Shown one piece after another: positions 26,491 to 34,953 of a stretch of DNA of 64,000 bases (within the stretch, counting starts at the first letter, position 1; the number at the start of each line of letters is the position of its first letter). The position numbers and the translations under genes were made by a program. Source of the DNA: Leptospira limi. Its GTDB lineage: Bacteria; Spirochaetota; Leptospiria; Leptospirales; Leptospiraceae. The notes below the pieces were generated by a model that saw only the letters and a program-made list of their open reading frames with translations, was not told where the DNA came from and made no database searches. The stretch spans positions 2,668,501 to 2,732,500 of the forward strand of contig NZ_JAMQPV010000001.1 of the NCBI RefSeq assembly GCF_026151395.1, in the 5' to 3' direction.

Positions 26491-27545
26491 TTTGATTCCT
26501 TATACTGTAACTCATAATATTGATTATATTGACCTGAAATAATTTCTTCCCACCAAACTTTATTGTTTAGATACCAATCTATGGTTTCTTCGATTGCAAC
26601 TTCGAATTTATAAATAGGTTTCCAACCAATTTCAGTCTCAATCTTTTTTGGATCAATCGCATAACGAAAGTCATGCCCAGGACGGTCCTTCACAAACTTG
26701 ATCAAATTTCTATGGGGTTTACCTTCAGGATGTTTTTTATCCATTAAATCGCAAATAAGATTAACGATTTCTAAGTTTGTTTTTTCATTCCGTGTTCCTA
26801 TATTATAGGTTTCACCAAATTTACCTTTTTTCATTACCAAGTTGATCGCGAAACAATGGTCTTTGACATATAACCAATCGCGAATATTCTCACCTGTCCC
26901 ATATACAGGCAATGATTTTCCTTGCATACAATTAAGGATCATGAGTGGAATTAATTTTTCCGGAAAATGGAACGGTCCGTAATTGTTGGAACAGTTTGTT
27001 GTAATGACAGGCATATGGTAGGTATGGAAATAAGACCTTACCAAATGATCGGAGCCAGCTTTTGATGCTGAATAAGGCGAATTAGGAGCATATGGCGTTA
27101 ATTCAGTAAACGCTCCGTCTTTCCCCAATGTCCCAAAAACTTCATCTGTCGAGACATGCAAAAATACTCTTAATGAATTCATTTCATAAAGCTTTTTACC
27201 TAACTCCAACATATAAAATGTTCCAAGAACATTCGTTTTAACAAATTCTTCAGGTCCTAAGATGGACCTGTCAACATGTGACTCGGCAGCGAAGTGTGCA
27301 ATTTCATTGATTTCGATTTGATTTGCGAGATCTAAAACTTTATCTTTATCAGTGATATCTAATTTAATGAATTGGAATCTTCTATCATTTAACCATCGTT
27401 CAAGATTCTTTAAATTACCAGCGTAAGTAAGTTTGTCTACAACAGTAACTTTTACATCCTCACCTGATTCAAGTAAAGTATGAACAAAATTTGAACCTAT
27501 AAATCCGGCTCCACCAGTTACTAAAATGTTTCTTTGTTTTGACAT
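26487..27545 (-). CDS. rfbB: dTDP-glucose 4,6-dehydratase
   Basis: This 352-residue extended SDR is RmlB/RfbB. It oxidises C4, removes water across C5-C6 and returns the hydride to give dTDP-4-keto-6-deoxyglucose. It has the [10 protein letters not shown] cofactor motif, [20 protein letters not shown] with the acid/base pair of the dehydratase, [12 protein letters not shown] (YxxxK), NCSNNYGP and [10 protein letters not shown]. The length is standard. It starts 37 bases after rfbC, a larger gap than elsewhere in the cluster. Confidence 0.97.
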   Translation of the reverse strand: MSKQRNILVTGGAGFIGSNFVHTLLESGEDVKVTVVDKLTYAGNLKNLERWLNDRRFQFIKLDITDKDKVLDLANQIEINEIAHFAAESHVDRSILGPEEFVKTNVLGTFYMLELGKKLYEMNSLRVFLHVSTDEVFGTLGKDGAFTELTPYAPNSPYSASKAGSDHLVRSYFHTYHMPVITTNCSNNYGPFHFPEKLIPLMILNCMQGKSLPVYGTGENIRDWLYVKDHCFAINLVMKKGKFGETYNIGTRNEKTNLEIVNLICDLMDKKHPEGKPHRNLIKFVKDRPGHDFRYAIDPKKIETEIGWKPIYKFEVAIEETIDWYLNNKVWWEEIISGQYNQYYELQYKESN

Positions 27546-27582
27546 ATACGTGAAAATTCTTCCTAAGCTAAATCAATTTCGG

Positions 27583-28131
27583 TTAAAAAGGACTTTTGAA
27601 ATCTTTAAAGAAAGGTAACACTTTATCCTTCTCAGATAATATACATTCATGATATGGAATACCCCAGTTTATATTTAAAGTTGGATCATTAAACATGACT
27701 CCACCTTCACTTTCCTTTGAGTATTCATTTGTGACTTTGTATAAAAATTCTGTGTCATCTTCCAATGTAATAAAACCATGTAAAAACCCGGAAGGTACCC
27801 AAAAAATTTCGTGATTTTTCTCTGTTAATTTTAGAGTTAAATGATCTCCATAAGTAGATGATTCTTTTCTAATGTCAACGATGACATCTAAAACTGATCC
27901 CCTTATGACTCTTACCAATTTTCCTTGGTCGTGGGGAGGGGATTGGAAGTGTAAACCTCTCAATACATTTTTGCCCGATTTTGAGTGGTTGTCTTGTGAA
28001 AAGATTTTAGGAATTCCCAATTTTTCATATTCAGATGACTTAAATGATTCAAAAAAAAATCCTCTGTCATCACCATGTACTTTAGGAAAAATTAAGACAG
28101 GTCCTTTGATAGGAAAAACTTGCGTTTGCAT
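27583..28131 (-). CDS. rfbC: dTDP-4-dehydrorhamnose 3,5-epimerase
   Basis: This 182-residue cupin is RmlC/RfbC, which epimerises C3 and C5 of dTDP-4-keto-6-deoxyglucose. It has KVHGDDRGFFFESF, NVLRGLHFQSPPHDQGKLV with the catalytic His, DVIVDIRK, and GFLHGFITLEDDTEFLYKVT with the catalytic Tyr. It is the first gene of the minus-strand unit that runs to 13251, so the promoter of that unit should lie in the 28132-28307 gap. Confidence 0.96.
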   Translation of the reverse strand: MQTQVFPIKGPVLIFPKVHGDDRGFFFESFKSSEYEKLGIPKIFSQDNHSKSGKNVLRGLHFQSPPHDQGKLVRVIRGSVLDVIVDIRKESSTYGDHLTLKLTEKNHEIFWVPSGFLHGFITLEDDTEFLYKVTNEYSKESEGGVMFNDPTLNINWGIPYHECILSEKDKVLPFFKDFKSPF

Positions 28132-28307
28132 TCTCTAATTTGCCACCAACTTCTTGTAATCATTTAAAAAATGAGTCCTATGCATAGAAAAAATCAATCC
28201 CTTGAAACCATTCCCAAAAATGTTTTTATAAAAATCTGATTTAGATTGTAATTGACGAAAGGCATAATTGCATTTTCCTTAAATTGACTAACACAGACAC
28301 AATCAAA
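28132..28307. promoter_or_regulatory. Divergent intergenic region upstream of rfbC and a family-2 transferase
   Basis: This 176-base AT-rich gap separates the rfbC start codon from the plus-strand ATG at 28308 and should hold the promoter of the long rfbC-to-13251 unit. TTGACG (28252-28257) and a TTAAAT (28279-28284) occur on the plus strand, but at 21 bases apart the pair is poor. No convincing promoter or riboswitch could be picked. Confidence 0.35.
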
Positions 28308-29066
28308 ATGCCAAATAAACCGAAAGTCAGCGTTTGTATTGCAACCTATAACGGTGAAAAGTATATCTCCGAACAATTAAATTCAATTTTAAACCAGCTC
28401 TCCGCAGAGGATGAGATCATCATTTCTGATGACTCCTCTACAGACGGTACATGTGAGATTTTAAAAAAATTCGCAAGTAGCGACAAACGCATTCAACTTT
28501 TTCTAGACCAGAAATTCAAAGATCCAATTCAAAATTTTCAAAATGCACTGTATAAAGTTTCAGGTGAATTCATTTTTTTATCTGACCAAGATGATGTTTG
28601 GATGGAAAACAAAGTCACTTCCGTCATGCAAAAACTAGAAAGTTTTGATTTAGTCATCCATGACTCAATCGTCACGGATGAAAAACTGAACCAAATGCAT
28701 CCTTCTTTTTTTCAATACTTTGGATCCAAACAAGGAATCTTCAAAAACGTTTTGCGAAGCTCTTATTATGGATCTTGTATGGCATTCAGAAAATCTTTAT
28801 TGGACAATGCTTTACCCTTTCCCAAAACAAAGGAAATTGGACATGACCTTTGGATTGGATTAGTGGCGGAGTTAACTGGTAAAGTTCTGTTCCTAAAAGT
28901 ACCTTACTTACTTTACAGAAGGCATTCAGAAACATTTACCATGCGCGGATTAGGTGGAAAAAAGAGGCCTATTTATAAAATGGCACTTGGACGTCTGATT
29001 ATGTTTTACGAAATTCTAAAATTTTTAGTAAAATATAAATTTGGTATTACTGAAAAACAGTTATAG
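28308..29066 (+). CDS. Family-2 glycosyltransferase (rhamnosyltransferase-like)
   Basis: This enzyme of about 252 residues has VSVCIATYNGEKYISEQLNS, ISDDSSTDGT and FLSDQDDVW. The SDQDDVW version of the metal site is common in bacterial rhamnosyltransferases and related O-antigen enzymes. The C-terminal half carries SYYGSCMAFRK and GHDLWIGLVA, also typical of that group. The frame is open from a TTG at 28284; I chose the ATG at 28308, although neither has a strong Shine-Dalgarno sequence. It converges on glf 9 bases downstream and, with the RgpF-like gene, forms a small plus-strand island in a mostly minus-strand locus. Confidence 0.85.
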   Translation: MPNKPKVSVCIATYNGEKYISEQLNSILNQLSAEDEIIISDDSSTDGTCEILKKFASSDKRIQLFLDQKFKDPIQNFQNALYKVSGEFIFLSDQDDVWMENKVTSVMQKLESFDLVIHDSIVTDEKLNQMHPSFFQYFGSKQGIFKNVLRSSYYGSCMAFRKSLLDNALPFPKTKEIGHDLWIGLVAELTGKVLFLKVPYLLYRRHSETFTMRGLGGKKRPIYKMALGRLIMFYEILKFLVKYKFGITEKQL

Positions 29067-29075
29067 AGCTAATTT

Positions 29076-30221
29076 TTACTCATGAAGCGAAGGTTTAATT
29101 TTGTCCTCAAATAATCCTAATGCAGACGCAATCGTTTCATGCATATCAAAGTATTTATAATCACCTAATCTACCACTGATATAAACATTTTTCAAACTTT
29201 GTGCTTCTTCCCGGTACTTCTTAACTAAGTTCGAATTTTTTTCATCGTTGATTGGATAATAAGGATTGGTTCCATCATCTAACGAAGAATATTCTTTAAT
29301 CGTTAATGTTTTTTGTCCATATGTCCTTTCTGGATGTAAATGCCTAGGTTCGTGTATCCTTGTATAAGGGACAGATTCTTCAGCAAAATTCATTACAGAT
29401 GTACCTAAATAATCATCATATGGATGCACCTCGGATTCAAACCTAAGTGTACGGTATTCAAGTTTTCCAAATTTATATTCAAAAAATTGATCCAATGGTC
29501 CACTATAGACTAAAATCACATCTTTTGAGATTTTATCTTTGATATCAAAATAATTCGTATTTAATTGAGTCGTGATGAGTGGATTAGATAACATACGTTC
29601 AAATATCTTTCCATATCCATCCTTAGGGATACCTTGCCAACGACTGTAATAATAACTTTCGTTATAGTTTTTTCGTATTGGGAGGCGATTTAATATAAAC
29701 TCAGGTAGATCCTTTGGGTCTTTATTCCATTGTTTTTTTGTATAACCACGAATAAAAGCTTCATATAGTGGTCTACCGATCAAAGAGATTGCTTTCTCCT
29801 CAAAATTCTTTGGAGGTGAATCTATTTTATCTTTTGCTTTTTCTTTTGCTAAAAAATCATCTACTTCAAAAGGTTTTAAATTTACATTATAAAATTGGTT
29901 GATTGTCTCCAAATTGATAGGCATTTGGTAAACTTTATTTTGGTATGTTGTTAAAACTTGGTGAAAGTAATTATTGAATTCTGTAAATTTATGAATGTAA
30001 TTCCAAACTTTTTCATTTGAGGTATGGAATATATGAGTTCCATATGTATGGAATTCAATCCCTGTTTCTGGATCAACCTCGGAGAAACAATTACCACCGA
30101 TATGGTTTCTCTTCTCTATAACTAGGACTTTCCTCTTTAACTCAGAAGCAACTCGCTCTGCTATTACAGAACCAAAAAAACCTGAGCCAACCACAACTAC
30201 CGAAAACTGAGAATAATCCAT
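29076..30221 (-). CDS. glf: UDP-galactopyranose mutase
   Basis: This 381-residue flavoprotein matches Glf, which interconverts UDP-galactopyranose and UDP-galactofuranose through a flavin-sugar adduct. It has an N-terminal FAD motif (VVVGSGFFGSV), EKRNHIGGNCF, YGTHIFHTSN, the substrate-binding SRWQGIPKDGYGKIFERML, and the C-terminal FAD-contacting SGRLGDYKYFDMHE. It is a single minus-strand gene between two plus-strand glycosyltransferase genes, so it must be transcribed separately from the rfbC unit. Its presence implies that galactofuranose, or a derivative, is part of the glycan. Confidence 0.95.
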   Translation of the reverse strand: MDYSQFSVVVVGSGFFGSVIAERVASELKRKVLVIEKRNHIGGNCFSEVDPETGIEFHTYGTHIFHTSNEKVWNYIHKFTEFNNYFHQVLTTYQNKVYQMPINLETINQFYNVNLKPFEVDDFLAKEKAKDKIDSPPKNFEEKAISLIGRPLYEAFIRGYTKKQWNKDPKDLPEFILNRLPIRKNYNESYYYSRWQGIPKDGYGKIFERMLSNPLITTQLNTNYFDIKDKISKDVILVYSGPLDQFFEYKFGKLEYRTLRFESEVHPYDDYLGTSVMNFAEESVPYTRIHEPRHLHPERTYGQKTLTIKEYSSLDDGTNPYYPINDEKNSNLVKKYREEAQSLKNVYISGRLGDYKYFDMHETIASALGLFEDKIKPSLHE

Positions 30222-30354
30222 AGAATTAATAAATTTATTGTAAGAGATACATCAAGAGATTTTTATTCTTAACAATAGAAAAAAACAAACTTCAAAAATT
30301 ATATTGATGAAAATGACTTATTTTATGACAATGAAATCATAAGTTATCAAAACA
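30222..30354. promoter_or_regulatory. Divergent intergenic region between glf and the RgpF-like gene
   Basis: The 133 bases are very AT-rich and lie between divergent start codons, so both promoters should be here. Several AT-rich hexamers occur, but no pair stands out. The ATG at 30355 lacks an evident Shine-Dalgarno sequence. Confidence 0.3.
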
Positions 30355-31287
30355 ATGTTGAATTATACCAAAAAGAGCAAATTGATTATTTGCAAAGAAC
30401 ATCTGTTAAAGTTATTTTATTTCTTTGTAAATACGAGTGTGTTCAAAAAAATATTTTTAAACAAAATTCCTAAAATTTATAATTCAATAACATTTACTAA
30501 CAAAACAACAAATCGCCTAGTTTTGTTCTCCACCTACAACACTGATGGAAAAATCAAAGAAAGTTTACTTTTTTATCTAACTAAATTAAAAGAGTTAAAA
30601 ACTGACATCGTCCTCATTGACACATCTCCCTACAGCATACCGGAAGAAATAGAAAAAACAAAGCCTTTCTTGAGAAAATATATTTGGAGAGAAAATATAG
30701 GTTACGATTTTGGATCTTGGAAAGTTGGTTTATCAGAAATAGATGACTGGAAAAAATATAACCAAATCATCATAACAAATGATAGTATTTTTGGCCCTAT
30801 CCATCCACTTACTCCAATTTTTGAAACATTCGAATCTCAAGAAATAGATGTTTGGGGCTTAACCGATTCTTACGAACTATCGTATCACTTAATGAGCTAT
30901 TTTTTAGTATTTCAAAACAAAATCATTCAATCAAAAGAATTTGAAAACTTTTGGAAATCGATGGTATTTTTTCCTACAACTTGGAAAAAATTTCTGATCT
31001 TATCTTATGAAGTTGGGGGCACGGAATATTGGAAAAAAAACAATTTTAAAACCAATACTTACATCAAATTTGAAAACCTGACACAACCGATTTTCAAAAA
31101 TTACTATAACAACCCTACCCATGTATTTTGGGAAAAAATCATTCGTGAAAATTCATTCCCTTTCCTTAAAAAAGATCTAATCAGAACTTTAATTTCTACT
31201 AATGGGTTTGAAACTGTAAAAAATGTCCTAGGAAAATACAATCCTACAATTCTCAGATTAGTCGAAAAAGAAAATTCAATTATTTAA
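30355..31287 (+). CDS. RgpF-like (rhamnan synthesis protein F family) glycosyltransferase
   Basis: This 310-residue protein resembles the rhamnan-synthesis F family (RgpF), which takes part in rhamnose-containing polysaccharide assembly. Recognisable parts are NRLVLFSTYNTDGKI near residue 53, YIWRENIGYDFGSWKVGL, IITNDSIFGPIHPL with an acidic NDS metal-site-like motif, and SYFLVFQNKII. No membrane helices are evident beyond a hydrophobic N-terminal patch. It would fit with dTDP-rhamnose from the adjacent rfb genes. It converges on the following minus-strand gene, with an 8-base overlap. Confidence 0.75.
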   Translation: MLNYTKKSKLIICKEHLLKLFYFFVNTSVFKKIFLNKIPKIYNSITFTNKTTNRLVLFSTYNTDGKIKESLLFYLTKLKELKTDIVLIDTSPYSIPEEIEKTKPFLRKYIWRENIGYDFGSWKVGLSEIDDWKKYNQIIITNDSIFGPIHPLTPIFETFESQEIDVWGLTDSYELSYHLMSYFLVFQNKIIQSKEFENFWKSMVFFPTTWKKFLILSYEVGGTEYWKKNNFKTNTYIKFENLTQPIFKNYYNNPTHVFWEKIIRENSFPFLKKDLIRTLISTNGFETVKNVLGKYNPTILRLVEKENSII

Positions 31288-32035
31288 AACGAAATTTCAA
31301 TATTAGTTGTACTGATTTCTTGAGAAAACCAGGCATTCGCTCAAAAAGGATTCTTTTTACCATATATTGAAATGTTACTTTCCCTAGGATAAAATCAAAT
31401 GCTACTTTTTGTTCTAATGACCAGGATTGACTAGAGACCCCAGAATTATCATTTATGGAAATCGGCATATTTACATATTGATAATGTAAATCATCAATCG
31501 AACGAAGAAAAATATAATCAGAAATAATGAGTTTTTTTGTTTCAAGATATGGGCCACGAATTTTATGTAAAGAAGCTCGATATACCAAAGATTGGTGTAA
31601 AAGATATCCCTTCGATAAATTTGCATGCCCTTTTACGAGCACTTCTGGATTCTCTTTTAAATTACAAAGAAACCAATCCCCATATACTACCTGTATTTCA
31701 TCTGAAATTGAATCTTTAAAGAGATGATTAATTGTATTCTCATTAGCCAATCGATCTCCTGCATTCAGAATACAAATCCACTCCCCAGTAGCAAGAGATA
31801 CACCTTTGTTAATTGCATTATAAATTCCGGAATCTTTTTCACTGATCCAAGTATTAATTTTCGATCCATAGGATTGGATGAGTTCTACACTACCATCTGT
31901 TGATCCGCCATCGATCACAATGTATTCAATGTTAGAATACGTTTGGTTGATCACACTCTCAATTGTATGTTTCAAAAAAGATTTATTGTTTAAGACAATC
32001 GTAATAATGGACAATTTTGGATGCGTTTGGGCCAT
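31280..32035 (-). CDS. Family-2 glycosyltransferase (WcaE/PGL-like)
   Basis: This 251-residue enzyme has LSIITIVLNNKSFLKHTIES, YIVIDGGSTDGSVELI, SEKDSGIYNAINKGVSLATG and ILNAGD. The SEKDxGIYxAxNKGxxxAxG signature and NAGD in place of DADD mark the WcaE/colanic-acid subgroup of family 2. It is the last gene of the great minus-strand unit that begins beyond 64000. Its 3' end overlaps the plus-strand RgpF-like gene by 8 bases, so the two transcripts converge. Confidence 0.85.
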   Translation of the reverse strand: MAQTHPKLSIITIVLNNKSFLKHTIESVINQTYSNIEYIVIDGGSTDGSVELIQSYGSKINTWISEKDSGIYNAINKGVSLATGEWICILNAGDRLANENTINHLFKDSISDEIQVVYGDWFLCNLKENPEVLVKGHANLSKGYLLHQSLVYRASLHKIRGPYLETKKLIISDYIFLRSIDDLHYQYVNMPISINDNSGVSSQSWSLEQKVAFDFILGKVTFQYMVKRILFERMPGFLKKSVQLILKFRFK

Positions 32036-32099
32036 AGATATTAATTTAATTTTTTTTATTATAAGTTTTCAATATGAAAAAAGTGCAATGTAATTTACG

Positions 32100-33095
32100 T
32101 TAGTTCGATTCAGAACTTTCTCCATATTTTATGAATTGCACTATAATCATTGTTATCGGTAAAATAAATATCGGCAAAAACTCAGTAAAAATTCTATATT
32201 CATAAATATTTGCTGTGTAAAGGAAAATCAAAAGTATCACTAAACCAATCGGTAACGTTTTACGAATCCGCAAAGGTAAAAATGAAACATTTTGTTTCAT
32301 AAAAAGAGGAATTAGAAAAAAGAAAGGAAAAATCAAAAAAGAAAATCGATAATATGGTTCAAAAAAAATTGGATTTTTTATTTCATATGGCATTGATAGA
32401 AAAAATTCTATATTTGACCAGTACTGTTCCTGATAAACTTCTCCCCCTTTCATCGAAAATAAAAATCTTAAAACTATCTTAATTGATACCCAAATCAATA
32501 ACAAGAAACCAATTCTTTTTAATAATTTAAAATTTCCCAATGATTGGAAGTGAACCAAAAAGTAAATGAATACAAATATAAGTGATGTCTCTCTATTGAA
32601 TGTTGCAAAAGAAAAAGAGAGAACAAATGGCAAAAACCTTCCTTTCTGCAAAAAATACAAAAAAATCACATTTGCAAGGAGCGCATAAGTATCATATAAG
32701 AAATATAGTGGCATATACCTTGGTAAAAATGCAAACCAAGGAATTGTCAAAATAAGTAACCCAGAGGCAATCATACCAAACTGTTTGCCTTTTATCGAAA
32801 CACCAACCTTGTAGAAAATCTCGAATATTAGAAAAAATGCAACTAACTCCAAAAGATACACTGCCTCTTCTGGAGTAAAATGAAATACTATCGTTAGTGC
32901 TTTTGCTACCCAACTCGAGAGAGCCCTTGAAACAAATGGTTGAGAGAAATTTTGGTTAACAAAATTCTCATGACCTATGAAATTAAAATTGAGTTGATGA
33001 TGAAATCCAGTAAACAGAATCGAAATAGCTAAAAAAATTAGGTATCTCGGAAAACCTAATTTGCATAAACTTTTAATAGCAATTCTAGATTCCAG
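32100..33095 (-). CDS. Polytopic membrane protein, putative polysaccharide-assembly protein, with a CTG start
   Basis: The frame is open from a stop codon upstream of 33100 to 32100 and encodes about 331 residues with roughly nine membrane helices. The first in-frame ATG/GTG/TTG is a GTG at 32861, which would cut off about 78 well-formed residues, including a first helix and the loop NFIGHENFVNQNFSQPFVSRAL. A perfect AAGGAG (33103-33108) lies exactly 7 bases before a CTG at 33095, so I take that CTG as the start; an ATT at 33098 is a less likely alternative. The central ATFNRETSLIFVFIY segment resembles uncharacterised polysaccharide-locus membrane proteins. The function is unknown; a GT-C or EpsG-like role is a guess. 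Confidence 0.6.
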   Translation of the reverse strand: MESRIAIKSLCKLGFPRYLIFLAISILFTGFHHQLNFNFIGHENFVNQNFSQPFVSRALSSWVAKALTIVFHFTPEEAVYLLELVAFFLIFEIFYKVGVSIKGKQFGMIASGLLILTIPWFAFLPRYMPLYFLYDTYALLANVIFLYFLQKGRFLPFVLSFSFATFNRETSLIFVFIYFLVHFQSLGNFKLLKRIGFLLLIWVSIKIVLRFLFSMKGGEVYQEQYWSNIEFFLSMPYEIKNPIFFEPYYRFSFLIFPFFFLIPLFMKQNVSFLPLRIRKTLPIGLVILLIFLYTANIYEYRIFTEFLPIFILPITMIIVQFIKYGESSESN

Positions 33096-33131
33096 AATTT
33101 ATCTCCTTATTTGAAATCATTTCGAAAAATT

Positions 33132-34001
33132 TCATTTTGTATTTTTGTCCAAACTTTTCATCATCTTATTGTGATCAGACCAGGTGAGACTGTCGTAATG
33201 AACTTTCGCATAGCTATAAAATATATCCGATCTCTCAACTAAGAATTTGATCAAAGTGATATTAAGTTTCTCCTTTGAAAAGAGATGGAAGGATTGATTG
33301 ATTGAATAGTAATGGTAATTGTATTTTTTTGCTATATAGTCGAATGTTCCTTGATTGTAAAAAGATATATGTTGTCCAGTTAAGAATGAAAAATACCACC
33401 AATTCTGTTGTGGTATTTTATCCCCATATGACTCCGTTGAAAATATATAATGTCTTGGATTCTGCTCCTTTAAAATACTTTGAAAATGGATATCTGGTTC
33501 AAGTAAATGTTCCAGTACTTCAAAACTGATTAGACAATCAAAAGTATTTTCGAGACTTCCTTCAAATCCCTTTGAAAAAAGATTTTTAGAATAAGGATCT
33601 GTCCAATAGGCATCTATGCCAAAGTCTCTTAACATCCGGACTAACAATCCATAACCTCCTCCAAAATCTAGAATCTTTCCGTTAAATCGAGTAAACACTC
33701 TTCCCAAGAGTCCTTTACAAAAAATCCGAAGGAAAATCAATATAAACCTATTGAGCCCAAGTTTAGAGTTCAACGCGGATAATAATACTAAAACTTTTCT
33801 GGAAAGATCTAAATTTCTGGATACAATCCCAGTATCCGTGATAGCAATAGACTCTTCGTATGCCTCATCTAACCAAGTAACTCGATCCAATTGGAGAAAA
33901 TCACACTGATTGCAATGGTAAAGAGAAGATGTATATTTACCCAGATAAACCATATTTGAGTAGACTATTTGACAATTAGCATTGCAAATCCGACATTTCA
34001 T
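33132..34001 (-). CDS. Class I SAM-dependent methyltransferase with N-terminal zinc-ribbon-like motif
   Basis: This 289-residue protein begins with four cysteines in two pairs (CRICNANC and CNQC, residues 3-34), a zinc-binding-like element found in several sugar C- and O-methyltransferases. A Rossmann domain follows with GKILDFGGGYGLLVRML as SAM motif I and CLISFEVLEHLLEP as motif IV. The C-terminal region includes SFLTGQHISFYNQGTFDYIAKK, usual for this group. It probably methylates a sugar of the O-antigen or the chain terminus. It is 4 bases after the preceding gene in the operon. Confidence 0.82.
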   Translation of the reverse strand: MKCRICNANCQIVYSNMVYLGKYTSSLYHCNQCDFLQLDRVTWLDEAYEESIAITDTGIVSRNLDLSRKVLVLLSALNSKLGLNRFILIFLRIFCKGLLGRVFTRFNGKILDFGGGYGLLVRMLRDFGIDAYWTDPYSKNLFSKGFEGSLENTFDCLISFEVLEHLLEPDIHFQSILKEQNPRHYIFSTESYGDKIPQQNWWYFSFLTGQHISFYNQGTFDYIAKKYNYHYYSINQSFHLFSKEKLNITLIKFLVERSDIFYSYAKVHYDSLTWSDHNKMMKSLDKNTK

Positions 34002-34005
34002 TCTA

Positions 34006-34953
34006 TTAAAATTTTTCTCCTTTATTACCGTTTATTAAAATCAATAAAGAAGATTTAAATTCCAAATAGTTTAAAATTAAATTAAAAACTAACTGATAAA
34101 TTTTATTCGGATAATAATTTACTTCTACAAATATATGGTATAAAAATTTAAGTTTTCTTTTTTTTGGATGAACAAGTGGAAAAGGAATAGAATCCAAGTC
34201 TAAATTTGCAAGTTGAGAATTTTCATCAATTGTATGTGTTCCGTCACTTCGAAAACCAATGTTCGAAATTAAATTAACATTAGGCATTATGGAAATTCGA
34301 TTCTCTTTCCAGTTATGAAAAGTCCATTGATGATCCCAAGTATCAACTTTTCCTGATGAAGAACCATTGATCCAATTGTACCATTTCAAAATCTGACGTT
34401 TAAAGAAAAATTTTTTACTTAAGACGGAATATAATTCCTCATGTTGAATGCCTGTCGATTGGTATCCATTCCATGCTCTTCTCCATGTTGCCCAACCCCA
34501 AATATGAAAATAAGTTGAGTAAAAATAAGAGTCTTTCAAATGTATTTTATTTCGAAAAAAATTATCACCAGAAATCATTCCAATCTGATGATCATCTTTA
34601 TACTTTATTAGTAATTCCTCACAAAATGGGAAAAAACTTAAATCAGGGAAACAATCATCTTCCAAAATGATACCAGATTCTTCCTTGGAAAAAAACCATG
34701 TAATCGCGGAGCTAACCCCTTCTCGGCACCCATGATTTGTATCTGAAAATCTTACTTCATAAGGAATCGATGTAGGAATCAGTGAAGTTAGGTTTCTAAC
34801 TTGTTTAACCTTAGCTAGTTCCTCTGGTTTATCAATTCTCGCACCATCTACTGCAAAATAAATTTTCGAGGGATTTGCTTCAATCATCCTCATTAATGTT
34901 TTTTCCGCTAAATCTGGACGATTAAACGCAATCAATAAAACAGGAACACTCAT
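34006..34953 (-). CDS. GT-A-type nucleotide-diphospho-sugar transferase (HlpA-like)
   Basis: This 315-residue protein starts SVPVLLIAFNRPDLAEKTL and contains GIILEDDCFPDLSFF, where EDD is the presumed metal site, and HIWGWATWRRAWNGY, a hallmark of the group often annotated as hemolytic protein HlpA-like or as family-2-like transferases in O-antigen loci. Despite the name there is no reason to expect haemolysis. Its ATG shares one base with the stop codon of the upstream GT9 gene. Donor and acceptor are unknown. Confidence 0.75.
   Translation of the reverse strand: MSVPVLLIAFNRPDLAEKTLMRMIEANPSKIYFAVDGARIDKPEELAKVKQVRNLTSLIPTSIPYEVRFSDTNHGCREGVSSAITWFFSKEESGIILEDDCFPDLSFFPFCEELLIKYKDDHQIGMISGDNFFRNKIHLKDSYFYSTYFHIWGWATWRRAWNGYQSTGIQHEELYSVLSKKFFFKRQILKWYNWINGSSSGKVDTWDHQWTFHNWKENRISIMPNVNLISNIGFRSDGTHTIDENSQLANLDLDSIPFPLVHPKKRKLKFLYHIFVEVNYYPNKIYQLVFNLILNYLEFKSSLLILINGNKGEKF

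Noticed and set aside
28252..28284. Promoter TTGACG/TTAAAT for the gene at 28308
   Set aside because: A spacing of 21 bases is too long for a normal sigma-70 promoter.
32692..32913. Short open frame that suggested a frameshifted membrane-protein gene
   Set aside because: It is out of frame with the helices. The uninterrupted correct frame runs from 33095 to 32100, so no frameshift is needed.
34006..34953. Haemolysin, as the HlpA-like family name would suggest
   Set aside because: The motifs are those of a GT-A sugar transferase and the context is O-antigen synthesis.
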